A stretch of 64,000 nucleotides of DNA from Pseudidiomarina donghaiensis (lineage in GTDB: Bacteria; Pseudomonadota; Gammaproteobacteria; Enterobacterales; Alteromonadaceae), in NCBI RefSeq assembly GCF_900116895.1, contig NZ_FPCF01000001.1, positions 682,001 to 746,000 on the forward strand, in the 5' to 3' direction. Positions 12,038 to 21,651 of this stretch are shown here, piece after piece (positions within the stretch are counted from its first letter, which is position 1; every line of letters begins with the position of its first letter). The notes below the pieces were generated by a model that made no database searches, was not told the origin of the DNA, and saw only the letters and a list, made by a program, of their open reading frames with translations. The position numbers and the translations under genes were made by a program.

Positions 12038-12364
12038 ATGTACGAAATTTTATTGATTGCCTACTTAATTATCGCGCTTATCCTGATTGGTTTTATCATG
12101 ATCCAACAAGGCAAAGGTGCTGATATGGGCGCATCGTTTGGTGCTGGCGCATCAAACACAGTTTTTGGTTCTAGTGGTTCAGGTAATTTCCTAACCCGTA
12201 CCACAGCTATCTTGGCCGTTGTGTTTTTCGTGCTGAGTTTAGTGTTGGGTAACTTGTCATCAGGTAACGGTGACACCAAAGGCAACTTTGATGAAATTGA
12301 AGTGCCAGTGGAAGAAGTTCCTACAGTACCCGCGAATGACAGCGACGTACCTGGATCAAACTAA
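12038..12364 (+). CDS. secG: preprotein translocase subunit SecG
   Basis: Auxiliary subunit of the SecYEG channel. There are two transmembrane segments, about residues 2-20 and 52-72. Between them is the conserved cytoplasmic loop IQQGKGADMGASFGAGASNT, followed by VFGSSGSGNFLTRTT. The C-terminal tail is acidic and low in complexity, as is usual. It starts three bases after tpiA. tRNA-Leu(GAG) begins eight bases after its stop codon and so must be processed from the same transcript, as with E. coli secG-leuU. Confidence 0.96.
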   Translation: MYEILLIAYLIIALILIGFIMIQQGKGADMGASFGAGASNTVFGSSGSGNFLTRTTAILAVVFFVLSLVLGNLSSGNGDTKGNFDEIEVPVEEVPTVPANDSDVPGSN

Positions 12365-12372
12365 GTTTTAAA

Positions 12373-12457
12373 GCGGATGTGGTGGAATTGGTAGACACGC
12401 TATCTTGAGGGGGTAGTGCTTTCGGGCGTGCGGGTTCAAGTCCCGCCATCCGCACCA
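12373..12457 (+). tRNA. tRNA-Leu(GAG)
   Basis: Class II tRNA of 85 bases including an encoded CCA. The acceptor arm GCGGATG pairs with CATCCGC. The anticodon stem CTATC/GGTAG encloses the loop TTGAGGG, giving anticodon GAG. The T arm has GGTTCAAGTCC. It has no promoter of its own and is read from secG. Confidence 0.96.
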
Positions 12458-12477
12458 AATTTAGCAACCGACCACGG

Positions 12478-12506
12478 TTGCGGTTTCAAGTCGAAACCCG
12501 TATAAT
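12478..12506 (+). promoter_or_regulatory. promoter of tRNA-fMet and the rimP-nusA-infB operon
   Basis: TTGCGG (12478-12483), an exact 17-base spacer and a perfect TATAAT (12501-12506) place a start site just before the tRNA at 12524. A small hairpin, CAACCG (12465-12470) with CGGTTG (12475-12480), overlaps the -35 box and may end the secG-tRNA-Leu transcript. Confidence 0.85.
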
Positions 12507-12523
12507 GTGGACACGTTTTCGGA

Positions 12524-12600
<77 letters not shown>

Positions 12601-12623
12601 ATTACAAAAGGGTCCAGTGTTTT

Positions 12624-12652
12624 AAAAGCCCCGCAGCAGTTCGGGGCTTTTT
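12624..12652 (+). terminator. first terminator between tRNA-fMet and rimP
   Basis: AAAAGCCCCG (12624-12633) pairs perfectly with CGGGGCTTTT (12642-12651) around an eight-base loop, ending in a run of T. It lies 23 bases after the tRNA and should end or attenuate the tRNA transcript before rimP-nusA. Confidence 0.85.
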
Positions 12653-12719
12653 ACTATGTGACCTTTGCTGCGGCAGTTTTACGCACCTGCGTACAACTGA
12701 GAGGGCAGTCAACAACACT

Positions 12720-12740
12720 GGGCGATTACGCCCTTTTTTT
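12720..12740 (+). terminator. second terminator just before rimP
   Basis: GGGCG (12720-12724) pairs with CGCCC (12729-12733) around ATTA, followed by seven T (12734-12740). It ends only six bases before the AGGAG ribosome-binding site of rimP. Two tandem terminators here suggest that rimP-nusA-infB is expressed by controlled read-through. Confidence 0.75.
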
Positions 12741-12760
12741 GTTTTTAGGAGTTAGCAAAC

Positions 12761-13219
12761 TTGGCTCGTATTGAAGACCGTTTATTTGACCTGTTAGAAC
12801 CGGCTGTTGCCGCACTTGATTTCACCTTGTGGGGTGTCGAGTTCGTGCGCGCTGGAAAACACTCAACCTTGCGTGTTTATATTGACCACGACAATGGTAT
12901 TAGTGTTGACGATTGTGCTGATGTTAGCCACCAGGTTAGCGCTATTTTGGATGTTGAAGACCCAATCAAAAGCGAATATTTTCTTGAAGTATCGTCACCA
13001 GGCATGGAACGGCCATTTTTTAAAGCCGCACAGTATGCTGACTATTTGGGAGAAACGGCAGCCGTTGAGCTGACCATGGCCCAACAAGGTAAGCGCAAGT
13101 TTAAAGGCGTTATTGCTGCAGTAGACGGCGATAACATTGAATTTAACGTCGATGGTGAGGCGCTGAAAGTAGCGCAAACATCTGTCAAGAAAGCTCATTT
13201 AGTTCCTCAGTTTAACTAA
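12761..13219 (+). CDS. rimP: ribosome maturation factor RimP
   Basis: Binds 30S precursors and is needed for their maturation. The N-terminal alpha/beta domain (1-80) carries LWGVEFVRAGKHSTLRVYID and the family signature YFLEVSSPGMERPF; the C-terminal SH3-like domain is about 85-150. The start is TTG at 12761, with AGGAG (12747-12751) nine bases upstream and no ATG nearby. Its 152 residues are standard. It heads rimP-nusA-infB-rbfA-truB, conserved across Gammaproteobacteria. Confidence 0.96.
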   Translation: MARIEDRLFDLLEPAVAALDFTLWGVEFVRAGKHSTLRVYIDHDNGISVDDCADVSHQVSAILDVEDPIKSEYFLEVSSPGMERPFFKAAQYADYLGETAAVELTMAQQGKRKFKGVIAAVDGDNIEFNVDGEALKVAQTSVKKAHLVPQFN

Positions 13220-13243
13220 GGATTGCGTAGGCGAGGCAAAACA

Positions 13244-14743
13244 ATGGCAAAAGAAATTTTATTGGTTGCAGAAGCAGTATCTAACGAAAAAGACGTTTCA
13301 AAAGAAAAAATCTTTGAAGCGCTAGAGTCTGCGCTTGCACACGCAACCAAAAAGAAATACGAAGGCGACATTGATGTTCGTGTCAGTATTAATCGCCAAA
13401 CCGGTGATTTTGATACGTACCGTCGTTGGTTAGTGGTTGACGATAGTGAGCAACCACTTGAGCACCCGTACCGCGAAATTAGCTTAGCAGCGGCGCAGTA
13501 TGAAGATGAGACCGTACAAGCTGGCGACTTCGTTGAAGAGCAAATTGACTCAATTGAATTTGACCGTATTACCACGCAAACGGCGAAGCAAGTTATTGTT
13601 CAAAAAGTACGTGAAGCGGAACGCGCTAAAGTGGTTGACGAATATAAAGACCAAGTAGGCGAGTTGGTGAGCGGTATTGTGAAACGCGCCACCCGTGAGC
13701 ACGTTATTCTTGATTTGGGCAACAACGCCGAAGCCATTATTTACCGTGAAGACTTGTTGCCGCGTGAATCATTCCGTGCTGGCGACCGTGTGCGTGGTTT
13801 GTTGTTCGATGTTCGCCCTGAAGCGCGCGGAGCACAGTTGTTTATCAGCCGTACTCACCCAGACTTCTTGGTTGAATTGTTCCGCATTGAAGTGCCAGAA
13901 ATTGGCGAAGAGATGATCGAAATTCGCGGCGCAGCGCGTGACCCAGGTTCGCGTGCGAAAATTGCTGTGAAGAGTAACGACCGTCGCATTGACCCAGTAG
14001 GCGCTTGTGTTGGTATGCGCGGTGCGCGTGTACAAGCCGTGTCTGGCGAGCTAGGTGGCGAGCGTGTTGATATCGTGTTGTGGGATGATAACCCAGCGCA
14101 ATTCGTTATTAATGCCATGGCACCTGCTGAAGTCGCTTCCATTGTGGTTGATGAAGACGCCCACACCATGGATATCGCGGTAGAAGAAGGCAACTTAGCA
14201 CAGGCTATCGGTAAGGCCGGCCAGAACGTACGTTTAGCCAGTCAATTAACCGGTTGGCAGTTAAATGTCATGTCAGTTGACGAATTTAATGAGAAAAACC
14301 AAGCTGAAGCACAAAAGGTGCTCGACTTGTTTACCTCGAAGCTTGGTATTGATGAAGACTTCGCAAGCGTATTGGTTGACGAAGGTTTCTCAACCTTAGA
14401 AGAAATTGCGTACGTGCCAGTGGACGAGTTACTCGACATCGAAGGCATGGACGAAGATATTGTTGAAGAATTACGTAGTCGTGCGAAAGGGGTCTTGACC
14501 ACTCAAGCACTTGCCACAGAAGAGTCTCTTGAAAGCGCCGAGCCTGACGCGACGTTACTTAACCTTGAAGGGTTAGATCGTCACTTAGCTTATGTGTTTG
14601 CAAGTCGTGGCATTATCACTTTGGAAGACCTTGCTGAACAAGGCATCGACGACCTAGCCGATATTGACGAATTAACCGAAGAACGAGCAGGCGAGCTGAT
14701 TATGCAAGCGCGTAATATCTGCTGGTTCGGTAATGAAGAATAA
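13244..14743 (+). CDS. nusA: transcription termination/antitermination factor NusA
   Basis: Binds RNA polymerase and RNA to modulate pausing, termination and antitermination. In order: the N-terminal RNAP-binding domain (1-130), S1 (about 135-200, [20 protein letters not shown]), two KH domains (200-345, with [17 protein letters not shown] and [13 protein letters not shown]), and two acidic C-terminal repeats (about 365-495) ending [12 protein letters not shown] 13244 gives [16 protein letters not shown], matching E. coli. An in-frame TTG at 13223 would add seven residues and is unlikely. In E. coli NusA represses its own operon through leader terminators; two such terminators lie upstream here. 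Confidence 0.97.
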   Translation: MAKEILLVAEAVSNEKDVSKEKIFEALESALAHATKKKYEGDIDVRVSINRQTGDFDTYRRWLVVDDSEQPLEHPYREISLAAAQYEDETVQAGDFVEEQIDSIEFDRITTQTAKQVIVQKVREAERAKVVDEYKDQVGELVSGIVKRATREHVILDLGNNAEAIIYREDLLPRESFRAGDRVRGLLFDVRPEARGAQLFISRTHPDFLVELFRIEVPEIGEEMIEIRGAARDPGSRAKIAVKSNDRRIDPVGACVGMRGARVQAVSGELGGERVDIVLWDDNPAQFVINAMAPAEVASIVVDEDAHTMDIAVEEGNLAQAIGKAGQNVRLASQLTGWQLNVMSVDEFNEKNQAEAQKVLDLFTSKLGIDEDFASVLVDEGFSTLEEIAYVPVDELLDIEGMDEDIVEELRSRAKGVLTTQALATEESLESAEPDATLLNLEGLDRHLAYVFASRGIITLEDLAEQGIDDLADIDELTEERAGELIMQARNICWFGNEE

Positions 14744-14766
14744 GATCAACGGGGGTACTAGAGACT

Positions 14767-17439
14767 ATGGAAGAAGTAACGCTGGATAAACTAGCTAACG
14801 ACGTCGGTACGACAGTTGATCGTTTGGTGCAACAGTTTGCGGAAGCAGGCATGAAAAAGCAGCCAGGCGACCGAGTGACTGAAGATGAAAAACAAGCCCT
14901 GTTAACGCATTTGAACAAGTCACATGGCGGTAATGGCCCTAGTGAGCCAGCCAAAATGACGTTAAAGCGTAAAGAGAAAAGCACCTTAAGCATTGGCGGC
15001 GGCCCTGGTCGCAGCAAGTCAGTGCAGGTGGAAGTACGCAAAAAACGCACCTATGTGAAACGTTCTGCGCTTGAAGAGCAGCAAAAAGCTGACCAAGAAA
15101 AAGCTGAGCAAGAGCGTTTAGCGGCGCAAGCGAAGCGTCAGGAAGAAGAAGCAAAAGCGGCTGCTGAAGCGAAAGCCAAAGCTGACGCTAAAGCGGCTGA
15201 AGAAAAAGCGAAGCAAGAAGCGGCTCGCAAAGAAAAAGAGAAAGCGAAAGCTAAAGCAGAAGCCGAAAAACGTGCGGCAATGACACCTGAAGAGCGTAAA
15301 AAAGCTGACGAAGCGAAAGCTGAAGCAGAGAAGTTGCGCAAAGCCCAGGAAGAAGAAGCACGCAAGAAAGCCGAAGCTGAAGCGGCTCGCCAAGCTGAAG
15401 AAGCACGCAAGCTTGCGGAAGAAAACGAAGCACGCTGGCAAGAAGAAGAAGCCAAGCGTAAACAAGCCGAGCAAGAAGAAGTTCACTTCACCACCTCACA
15501 AACTGCACAAGCAGCAGAAGATGAGCAAGATGAAGGTGAAGAGCGTCGTGCTCGCCGTAATAAAACCAAGCGTCGCGGCAAAGACGATGAGCGCGATGAA
15601 GCGCCACGTCGTGAGAAGCGTCGCAAGGGTTCGAAGCGGTCAACCTTGCAACATGGCTTTAATAAGCCAGCTGCGCCAGTTGAACGCGACGTTAAATTGG
15701 GCGAGACCATTACAGTTGGCGAATTAGCGAACCGTATGGCGGTAAAAGCCGGTGAAGTGATCAAAACCATGATGAAAATGGGCGAAATGGTCACGATTAA
15801 CCAAGTTCTCGACCAAGAAACAGCATCGTTAGTGGTTGAAGAAATGGGCCACAAAGTAGTGCTTGTCAGCGAAAACGCGCTGGAACAAGAGATTTTGGCT
15901 GACCGTGATGAAGCGGCAAACCAAAACCAAGTCTCGCGTGCGCCAGTTGTGACCGTTATGGGTCACGTTGACCACGGTAAAACCTCGTTGTTGGACTACA
16001 TTCGTAAAGCGAAAGTAGCCAAAGGCGAAGCGGGCGGTATTACTCAGCATATTGGTGCTTACCACGTTGAAACCGATCAAGGCATGATTACCTTCCTTGA
16101 TACCCCAGGCCACGCGGCGTTTACGTCGATGCGTGCACGTGGTGCGAGCGCAACCGATATCGTTATTTTGGTGGTTGCAGCCGACGATGGCGTGATGCCA
16201 CAAACACTTGAGGCAATTCAGCACGCGAAAGCGGCTGGTGTGCCAGTGGTGGTTGCGATTAACAAAATGGATAAGCCAGAAGCTGACCCAGATCGCGTTA
16301 AGAATGAACTTGCACAACGCGACGTTATCCCAGAAGAGTGGGGCGGTGACGTGATGTTTGTACCGGTTTCTGCCCACAGCGGTGACGGTATTGAGCAACT
16401 GCTTGAGTCGATTTTGTTGCAAGCCGAAGTACTTGATTTGAAAGCCAATGCGAGTGGCATGGCTAAAGGTATTGTGATTGAGTCTCGCTTGGACAAAGGT
16501 CGTGGCCCAGTAGCCTCTATCTTGGTTCAGGAAGGCACATTACGCCAAGGCGATATTGTTTTGTGTGGCCTTGAGTATGGTCGTATTCGTGCAATGCGCG
16601 ATGAGAACGGTCAAGAAATCAAAGAAGCTGGCCCATCTATTCCGGTCGAAATTCTTGGTTTGTCTGGCGTACCACAAGCGGGTGACGAAGCAACTGCCGT
16701 TAAAGACGAGCGTAAAGCACGCGAAGTAGCGAACTATCGTCAAGGTAAATACCGTGAGGTGAAGTTAGCGAAACAGCAGAAAGCGAAGCTGGAAAACATG
16801 TTTGCAAACATGCAAGAAGGCGACGTTCAAGAGCTCAACATTGTACTGAAATCAGACGTACAGGGTTCTTTGGAAGCTATTTCTGACTCATTGATGAAGC
16901 TTTCAACTGACGAAGTGAAAGTAAACATTATTGGTAGCGGCGTTGGTGGTATTACCGAAACTGACGCGTCGTTAGCAAGCGCATCAAACGCTATTGTGGT
17001 TGGCTTTAACGTTCGTGCTGATGCGTCAGCAAAACGTTTGATTGAGCAAGACGCTGTTGATTTACGTTACTACAGCGTTATTTATGACTTGATTGACGAA
17101 GTGAAAGCAGCCATGGGCGGTATGTTAGCGCCTGAGTTTAAGCAGCAGATTATTGGTTTGGCTGAAGTACGTGACGTATTTAAGTCACCGAAGATTGGCG
17201 CCATTGCCGGCTGTATGGTTACTGAAGGCGTAGTGAAACGCTCAGCACCTATTCGAGTGTTACGTGACAACGTGGTTATCTTTGAAGGCGAGTTAGACTC
17301 ATTACGCCGCTTCAAAGACGACGTACAAGAAGTTCGTAACGGCATGGAGTGTGGTATTGGCGTGAAGAACTACAACGACGTGAAAGTTGGTGACCAAATT
17401 GAAGTATTTGAAACAGTTCAAGTAGAACGGAGCTTATAA
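14767..17439 (+). CDS. infB: translation initiation factor IF-2
   Basis: GTPase that brings fMet-tRNA to the 30S subunit and promotes subunit joining. In order: an N-terminal IF2_N domain (1-55), a long Lys/Glu/Ala coiled region (about 95-240), a basic patch, a second IF2_N domain (about 315-365), then the GTPase with G1 GHVDHGKT (399-406), [12 protein letters not shown] and SAHSGDGI. Domains II-IV, ending in the fMet-tRNA-binding barrel, complete 890 residues. The low-complexity region creates long antisense open frames that are not genes. It follows nusA after 23 bases. Confidence 0.97.
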   Translation: MEEVTLDKLANDVGTTVDRLVQQFAEAGMKKQPGDRVTEDEKQALLTHLNKSHGGNGPSEPAKMTLKRKEKSTLSIGGGPGRSKSVQVEVRKKRTYVKRSALEEQQKADQEKAEQERLAAQAKRQEEEAKAAAEAKAKADAKAAEEKAKQEAARKEKEKAKAKAEAEKRAAMTPEERKKADEAKAEAEKLRKAQEEEARKKAEAEAARQAEEARKLAEENEARWQEEEAKRKQAEQEEVHFTTSQTAQAAEDEQDEGEERRARRNKTKRRGKDDERDEAPRREKRRKGSKRSTLQHGFNKPAAPVERDVKLGETITVGELANRMAVKAGEVIKTMMKMGEMVTINQVLDQETASLVVEEMGHKVVLVSENALEQEILADRDEAANQNQVSRAPVVTVMGHVDHGKTSLLDYIRKAKVAKGEAGGITQHIGAYHVETDQGMITFLDTPGHAAFTSMRARGASATDIVILVVAADDGVMPQTLEAIQHAKAAGVPVVVAINKMDKPEADPDRVKNELAQRDVIPEEWGGDVMFVPVSAHSGDGIEQLLESILLQAEVLDLKANASGMAKGIVIESRLDKGRGPVASILVQEGTLRQGDIVLCGLEYGRIRAMRDENGQEIKEAGPSIPVEILGLSGVPQAGDEATAVKDERKAREVANYRQGKYREVKLAKQQKAKLENMFANMQEGDVQELNIVLKSDVQGSLEAISDSLMKLSTDEVKVNIIGSGVGGITETDASLASASNAIVVGFNVRADASAKRLIEQDAVDLRYYSVIYDLIDEVKAAMGGMLAPEFKQQIIGLAEVRDVFKSPKIGAIAGCMVTEGVVKRSAPIRVLRDNVVIFEGELDSLRRFKDDVQEVRNGMECGIGVKNYNDVKVGDQIEVFETVQVERSL

Positions 17440-17445
17440 TCCAAT

Positions 17446-17862
17446 ATGGCCAAAGATTTTAGCCGTACCGACCGTGTGGGTCAGCAGTATCAACGCGAAA
17501 TTGCGATGATACTGCAACGTGAAATTAAAGACCCTCGTGTGTCGATGGTGACTGTGTCTGACATTGAAGTGTCACGCGACTTAGCTTATGCGAAAGTATT
17601 CGTGACTTTCTTTAATGACGAAGAAGAATACGTAAAGACCGCGTTGAAAGTATTAAACGATGCTGCAGGCTTTATTCGGTCACTGTTGGGTAAACGCGTG
17701 CGGGCGCGCATTATGCCGGAATTGCGGTTTGTGCATGACCCAAGCTTGAATGAAGGTATTCGTATGTCTCGCCTGGTGGATGAAGCGATTCGTCGTGACA
17801 GCCAACGTGGCGATAATAACGAGCCAAATACCGATAAGCAGGAAAGCAACGGAGACGATTAA
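17446..17862 (+). CDS. rbfA: ribosome-binding factor A
   Basis: KH-type cold-shock factor that binds the 30S subunit near the 5' helix of 16S rRNA during maturation. It has the expected opening [20 protein letters not shown], the central [23 protein letters not shown] split across two strands, and the [13 protein letters not shown] segment. The 138 residues include an acidic, Asn-rich tail. It starts six bases after infB, and its stop overlaps the truB start (TAATG). Confidence 0.96.
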   Translation: MAKDFSRTDRVGQQYQREIAMILQREIKDPRVSMVTVSDIEVSRDLAYAKVFVTFFNDEEEYVKTALKVLNDAAGFIRSLLGKRVRARIMPELRFVHDPSLNEGIRMSRLVDEAIRRDSQRGDNNEPNTDKQESNGDD

Positions 17863-18815
17863 TGGGACGTCGTAAGTCGGGTCGCAACGTGAGCGGCGTG
17901 ATTTTGTTGAACAAGCCCAGTGATATCACCTCAAACGCCGCACTTCAAACAGTGCGGCGTTTTTTTAATGCCAATAAGGCGGGCCACACGGGTGCGCTTG
18001 ATCCATTGGCAACGGGGTTATTACCACTGTGTTTTGGTGAAGCGACAAAAGTATCGCATTTTGCCCTTGAGGCTGATAAAACCTACCAAGTGGTCGCTCA
18101 GTTAGGTGCGCGAACCACCACCAGTGACGCCGAAGGCGAAGTGGTTGAGCGCTGCACGAATGAGCAACTCGGCGAAGTAACGCGGGAGAGAATTGAGCAA
18201 GCCATTATTCACTTTACCGGTGAGCAAGAGCAGTCGCCATCCATGTTCTCAGCCCTCAAGCATGAGGGCAGACCGTTATATTGGTATGCTCGGCAAGGCA
18301 TTGAAGTACCACGGAAAACGCGCACAATTGTTATTCGTCACATTGAGTTTATTGACTGGCGTGAACATCAATTAACGCTGGAAGTGACTTGCTCCAAAGG
18401 CACTTATATTCGTACCTTAATTGACGACATGGGGCAGTTTTTGGGCTGTGGTGCTTATGTTGAAAAGCTGCATCGCACCTGGATTGAAGGTGTTGAAGGG
18501 GCCATGTTAACGCTTGAAGAGCTAACCGCTGTGGCAGCACAAACCGACCCAGAGAACAACGATTACGCCGCCATGGATGCGCTGCTGCAAGCCAATGATA
18601 GTGTAGTACGGCAAATGCCATGGGTAACTATTGACGGTACTGACGTCGCTCGTTTCTTAAGCGGAAATCCAGTTCGCACTGCACTTGGTGAGCATAACCC
18701 AGAACACCCAATACGGGTATTGCGTGCGCATGATCAGCAATTTTTAGGTATTGGCGTATGGCGTGATGGGCAACTGGCGCCCAAGCGAGTGGTGAACCTC
18801 AGCGACGCCAACTAG
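17862..18815 (+). CDS. truB: tRNA pseudouridine(55) synthase
   Basis: Makes pseudouridine 55 in the T loop of most tRNAs. The catalytic Asp is in HTGALDPLATGLLPLC (residue about 48). The substrate-binding Tyr segment PSMFSALKHEGRPLY and the motif CSKGTYIRTLIDDMG are also present. A C-terminal PUA-like domain (about 250-315) follows. At 317 residues it is typical. The one-base overlap with rbfA indicates coupling. The promoter of rpsO follows immediately. Confidence 0.97.
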   Translation: MGRRKSGRNVSGVILLNKPSDITSNAALQTVRRFFNANKAGHTGALDPLATGLLPLCFGEATKVSHFALEADKTYQVVAQLGARTTTSDAEGEVVERCTNEQLGEVTRERIEQAIIHFTGEQEQSPSMFSALKHEGRPLYWYARQGIEVPRKTRTIVIRHIEFIDWREHQLTLEVTCSKGTYIRTLIDDMGQFLGCGAYVEKLHRTWIEGVEGAMLTLEELTAVAAQTDPENNDYAAMDALLQANDSVVRQMPWVTIDGTDVARFLSGNPVRTALGEHNPEHPIRVLRAHDQQFLGIGVWRDGQLAPKRVVNLSDAN

Positions 18816-18840
18816 TCAATCCATTTTTAGCAAGCTAGCG

Positions 18841-18869
18841 TTGCGTTTAGGCGCTTTGGCGCGTATAAT
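18841..18869 (+). promoter_or_regulatory. rpsO promoter
   Basis: TTGCGT (18841-18846), a 17-base spacer and a perfect TATAAT (18864-18869) form a strong sigma-70 promoter 69 bases before the rpsO start. This lets S15 be made independently of the infB-truB operon. Confidence 0.82.
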
Positions 18870-18883
18870 CCACAGCGATTTCG

Positions 18884-18911
18884 TTGGTGCTGAATTAGTG
18901 ATTGGCACCAG
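18884..18911 (+). promoter_or_regulatory. hairpin in the rpsO leader, possible S15 operator
   Basis: TTGGTGC (18884-18890) pairs with the complementary arm inside GGCACCAG (18904-18911) in the short leader between the promoter and the ribosome-binding site. S15 autoregulates through structured leaders in several bacteria, so this may be its operator. No pseudoknot was traced. Confidence 0.4.
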
Positions 18912-18937
18912 CATCTTTAAACAATCAGGAGTAAGAT

Positions 18938-19207
18938 ATGTCACTAACTGCGGCACAAAAAGCGGAAATCGTTAAAGATTACGGTCAAGGCGAAAACGAC
19001 ACTGGTTCTCCAGAGGTTCAAGTTGCTTTGTTAACTGCAAACATTAACGAGCTGCAAAGCCACTTTAAAGAACACGCAAAAGATCACCACTCACGTCGTG
19101 GTCTGTTACGTATGGTTAGCCAACGTCGTAAATTGTTGGACTACTTAAAGCGTAAAGACAATCAGCGTTATGCAACTCTGATTGAGCGACTCGGTTTACG
19201 TCGCTAA
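18938..19207 (+). CDS. rpsO: 30S ribosomal protein S15
   Basis: Primary binding protein of the central domain of 16S rRNA. The 89 residues are standard. The signature segment runs from [20 protein letters not shown] through [20 protein letters not shown], and the conserved C terminus is [12 protein letters not shown]. The ribosome-binding site AGGAG lies nine bases upstream of ATG. It is followed by a strong terminator and then pnp, the conserved rpsO-pnp order. Confidence 0.98.
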   Translation: MSLTAAQKAEIVKDYGQGENDTGSPEVQVALLTANINELQSHFKEHAKDHHSRRGLLRMVSQRRKLLDYLKRKDNQRYATLIERLGLRR

Positions 19208-19220
19208 GCACTGTTCGAGC

Positions 19221-19247
19221 AAAGGGGCCTGTTGTGGCCCCTTTTTT
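19221..19247 (+). terminator. intrinsic terminator after rpsO
   Basis: AAAGGGGCC (19221-19229) pairs perfectly with GGCCCCTTT (19236-19244) around TGTTGT, with T residues to 19247. It ends most rpsO transcripts before pnp. Confidence 0.92.
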
Positions 19248-19260
19248 GTTTAATGGAAAG

Positions 19261-19352
19261 CTAAGGCGATATTGGATATTAGATATTGGATATTAGAAAA
19301 GAGAGCCGGCATTCAGCGAGTATCTAATATCTAGTAGCTAATAGCGCTTTAG
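19261..19352 (+). repeat. inverted arrays of a 7-bp repeat forming a large hairpin in the pnp leader
   Basis: The left arm holds four 7-bp units, ATATTGG, ATATTAG, ATATTGG, ATATTAG (19269-19296). The right arm holds TATCTAA, TATCTAG, TAGCTAA, TAGCGCT (19321-19348). Arms 19261-19292 and 19321-19352 pair over 32 positions with only two mismatches and about five G-U pairs, leaving a 28-base loop. The structure lies between the rpsO terminator and pnp. That is where E. coli carries the RNase III-cleaved hairpin through which PNPase autoregulates, so the same role is a fair inference. The repeat ends in TAGCGCTTT, like the array at 56090. Confidence 0.8.
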
Positions 19353-19384
19353 AATTTAAAGAGAAAGACAAAGGAAAATATAAC

Positions 19385-21538
19385 GTGAATCCGATTACTA
19401 AGAAATTTCAGTATGGACAGCATACAGTCACATTAGAAACAGGTGCGATGGCGCGCCAAGCAACAGCAGCAGTACTTGCTAGTATGGACGACACCACGGT
19501 TTTAGTAACCGTTGTTGCCAAAAAAGAAGCCAAAGAAGGCCAAGACTTTTTCCCATTAACAGTGAACTACCAAGAGCGTACTTACGCTGCTGGTAAAATT
19601 CCTGGTGGTTTCTTCAAGCGTGAAGGGCGTCCTTCAGAAAACGAAACCTTAACCTCGCGTTTAATCGACCGTCCAATTCGTCCGTTATTCCCTGAAGGGT
19701 TCAACAACGAAGTACAAGTTATCGCTACTGTGGTTTCTGTGAACCCACAAATTAACCCTGATATCGTTGCCTTAATTGGTACTTCAGCGGCATTAGCTAT
19801 TTCTGGTACGCCTTTTGCTGGCCCAATTGGTGCAGCGCGTGTTGGTGTCTTGAACGACGAATACGTATTAAACCCAACGTTAGATGAGCTTGCTGAATCT
19901 AAACTTGATTTGGTTGTTGCAGGTACGTCAAGCGCGGTACTCATGGTTGAGTCAGAAGCACAACTGTTATCAGAAGACGCGATGCTTGGTGCTGTGGTTT
20001 ATGGCCATGAGCAAATGCAAACCGTGATCAACGCAATTAACGAGTTCGCTGCAGAAGCTGGTAAAGAGAAGTGGGATTGGCAAGCACCAGCAACTAACGA
20101 CGACTTGTTGAACAAAATCAAAGCATTGGCTGAGCAAGGCATTGGCGATGCGTACCGCATTACTGAAAAAGCCAAGCGTTATGAGCAAGTGGCTGCATTG
20201 AAAGCAGAAGTGACTGAGAAGTTACTTGCTGAAGACGAAACGCTGGATGCCAAAGAAATCGGCGATTTGTTCCACTCCTTAGAAAGTAAAGTGGTTCGTA
20301 GCCGTATCATTGCTGGTGAAAAACGTATTGATGGTCGTGAACCAGACATGGTTCGCGCATTACACATGGCCACTGGTGTATTACCACGTACCCACGGCTC
20401 TGCTGTGTTTACACGTGGCGAAACCCAAGCATTGGTTACCGCAACCTTGGGTACTGAGCGTGACGCGCAAATGATCGACGACTTGGCCGGTCGTACCGAC
20501 AGCCGCTTTATGCTGCATTACAACTTCCCTCCTTACTGTGTGGGTGAAACCGGTATGGTTGGCTCACCAAAGCGTCGTGAAATTGGTCACGGTCGTTTGG
20601 CGAAGCGTGGCGTGCAGGCGGTTATGCCTTCACAAGACGAATTCCCGTACACCATTCGTGTGGTTTCTGAAATTACTGAATCAAACGGCTCAAGCTCAAT
20701 GGCTTCAGTATGTGGTGCGTCATTAGCGTTAATGGACGCTGGTGTACCTATTAAATCATCAGTAGCCGGTATTGCTATGGGCTTGGTGAAAGAAGGCGAC
20801 AACTTTGTTGTACTTTCTGACATTTTGGGTGACGAAGATCACTTAGGCGACATGGACTTTAAAGTAGCGGGTAGCGTTGACGGTGTGACTGCATTGCAGA
20901 TGGACATCAAAATTGACGGTATTACTCGTGAAATTATGGAAATTGCTTTAGCCCAAGCAAAAGCAGCGCGTTTGCACATTTTGAACGTGATGGACGAAGC
21001 CTTAGGCGGCGCACGTACTGAACTGTCAAACTACGCACCACGTTACACCACAATCAAAATCAACCCTGATAAGATTCGTGATGTGATTGGTAAAGGTGGC
21101 GCGGTTATTCGTGAACTTACCGAAAGCACCAACACCAACATCGAAATTAACGATGACGGCACTGTGCGCATTGCTGCCACTGACCAAGAGTCAGCAGATG
21201 CTGCAATTGCACGTATTGAAGAGTTGACCGCTGAAGTTGAAGTGGGTCGTATTTATCAGGGTAAAGTAGCGCGTATCGTTGATTTCGGTGCGTTTGTGAC
21301 TATTTTGCCAGGTAAAGACGGTTTAGTGCATATTTCACAAATTGCTGAAGAGCGCGTGAACGACGTCAACGAATACTTGAAGGTTGGTGATGTAGTACCT
21401 GTTAAGGTACTTGAAATTGACCGTCAAGGCCGTGTGCGTTTGAGTATGAAAGATGCAGCTGAAAAGCCAGCGGAAGCAGCACCTGCTAAAGAAGCGAAGG
21501 CTGCTGAAGCTAACGCGGACGACGAAGCGAACAGCTAA
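19385..21538 (+). CDS. pnp: polyribonucleotide nucleotidyltransferase (PNPase)
   Basis: 3'-to-5' phosphorolytic exoribonuclease, a core part of the RNA degradosome and of cold adaptation. In order: a first RNase PH domain (about 10-145), an alpha-helical linker, a second, catalytic RNase PH domain (about 320-545, with [10 protein letters not shown] and [12 protein letters not shown]), a KH domain around [17 protein letters not shown], and S1 with [19 protein letters not shown]. The C-terminal tail is Ala/Glu-rich. The GTG start at 19385 has AAGGA about ten bases upstream. At 717 residues it matches the family. Confidence 0.97.
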   Translation: MNPITKKFQYGQHTVTLETGAMARQATAAVLASMDDTTVLVTVVAKKEAKEGQDFFPLTVNYQERTYAAGKIPGGFFKREGRPSENETLTSRLIDRPIRPLFPEGFNNEVQVIATVVSVNPQINPDIVALIGTSAALAISGTPFAGPIGAARVGVLNDEYVLNPTLDELAESKLDLVVAGTSSAVLMVESEAQLLSEDAMLGAVVYGHEQMQTVINAINEFAAEAGKEKWDWQAPATNDDLLNKIKALAEQGIGDAYRITEKAKRYEQVAALKAEVTEKLLAEDETLDAKEIGDLFHSLESKVVRSRIIAGEKRIDGREPDMVRALHMATGVLPRTHGSAVFTRGETQALVTATLGTERDAQMIDDLAGRTDSRFMLHYNFPPYCVGETGMVGSPKRREIGHGRLAKRGVQAVMPSQDEFPYTIRVVSEITESNGSSSMASVCGASLALMDAGVPIKSSVAGIAMGLVKEGDNFVVLSDILGDEDHLGDMDFKVAGSVDGVTALQMDIKIDGITREIMEIALAQAKAARLHILNVMDEALGGARTELSNYAPRYTTIKINPDKIRDVIGKGGAVIRELTESTNTNIEINDDGTVRIAATDQESADAAIARIEELTAEVEVGRIYQGKVARIVDFGAFVTILPGKDGLVHISQIAEERVNDVNEYLKVGDVVPVKVLEIDRQGRVRLSMKDAAEKPAEAAPAKEAKAAEANADDEANS

Positions 21539-21559
21539 GCAGTTTTACAGCTTTTTAAT

Positions 21560-21598
21560 AAAGCCGCGGTCAGGAAACTGATCGCGGCTTTCGTTTTT
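21560..21598 (+). terminator. intrinsic terminator after pnp
   Basis: AAAGCCGCGGTCAG (21560-21573) and CTGATCGCGGCTTT (21578-21591) pair over 14 positions with one G-U, capped by the tetraloop GAAA. CG and five T follow (to 21598). Confidence 0.88.
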
Positions 21599-21651
21599 CT
21601 GGCGATTGTGCGGTATGATGTAGGCATATTGTAAACAACAAGGTAGTGTTC

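Noticed and set aside
15118-15486. Phe/Leu-rich frames antisense to infB that resemble membrane proteins
   Set aside because: They are reverse complements of the Lys/Glu/Ala low-complexity region of IF-2, which automatically gives Phe- and Leu-rich translations.
15829-16422. 197-codon frame antisense to the infB GTPase domain
   Set aside because: The sense strand encodes intact GTPase motifs here, and the antisense product shows no family and a His/Asn/Phe-rich shadow composition.
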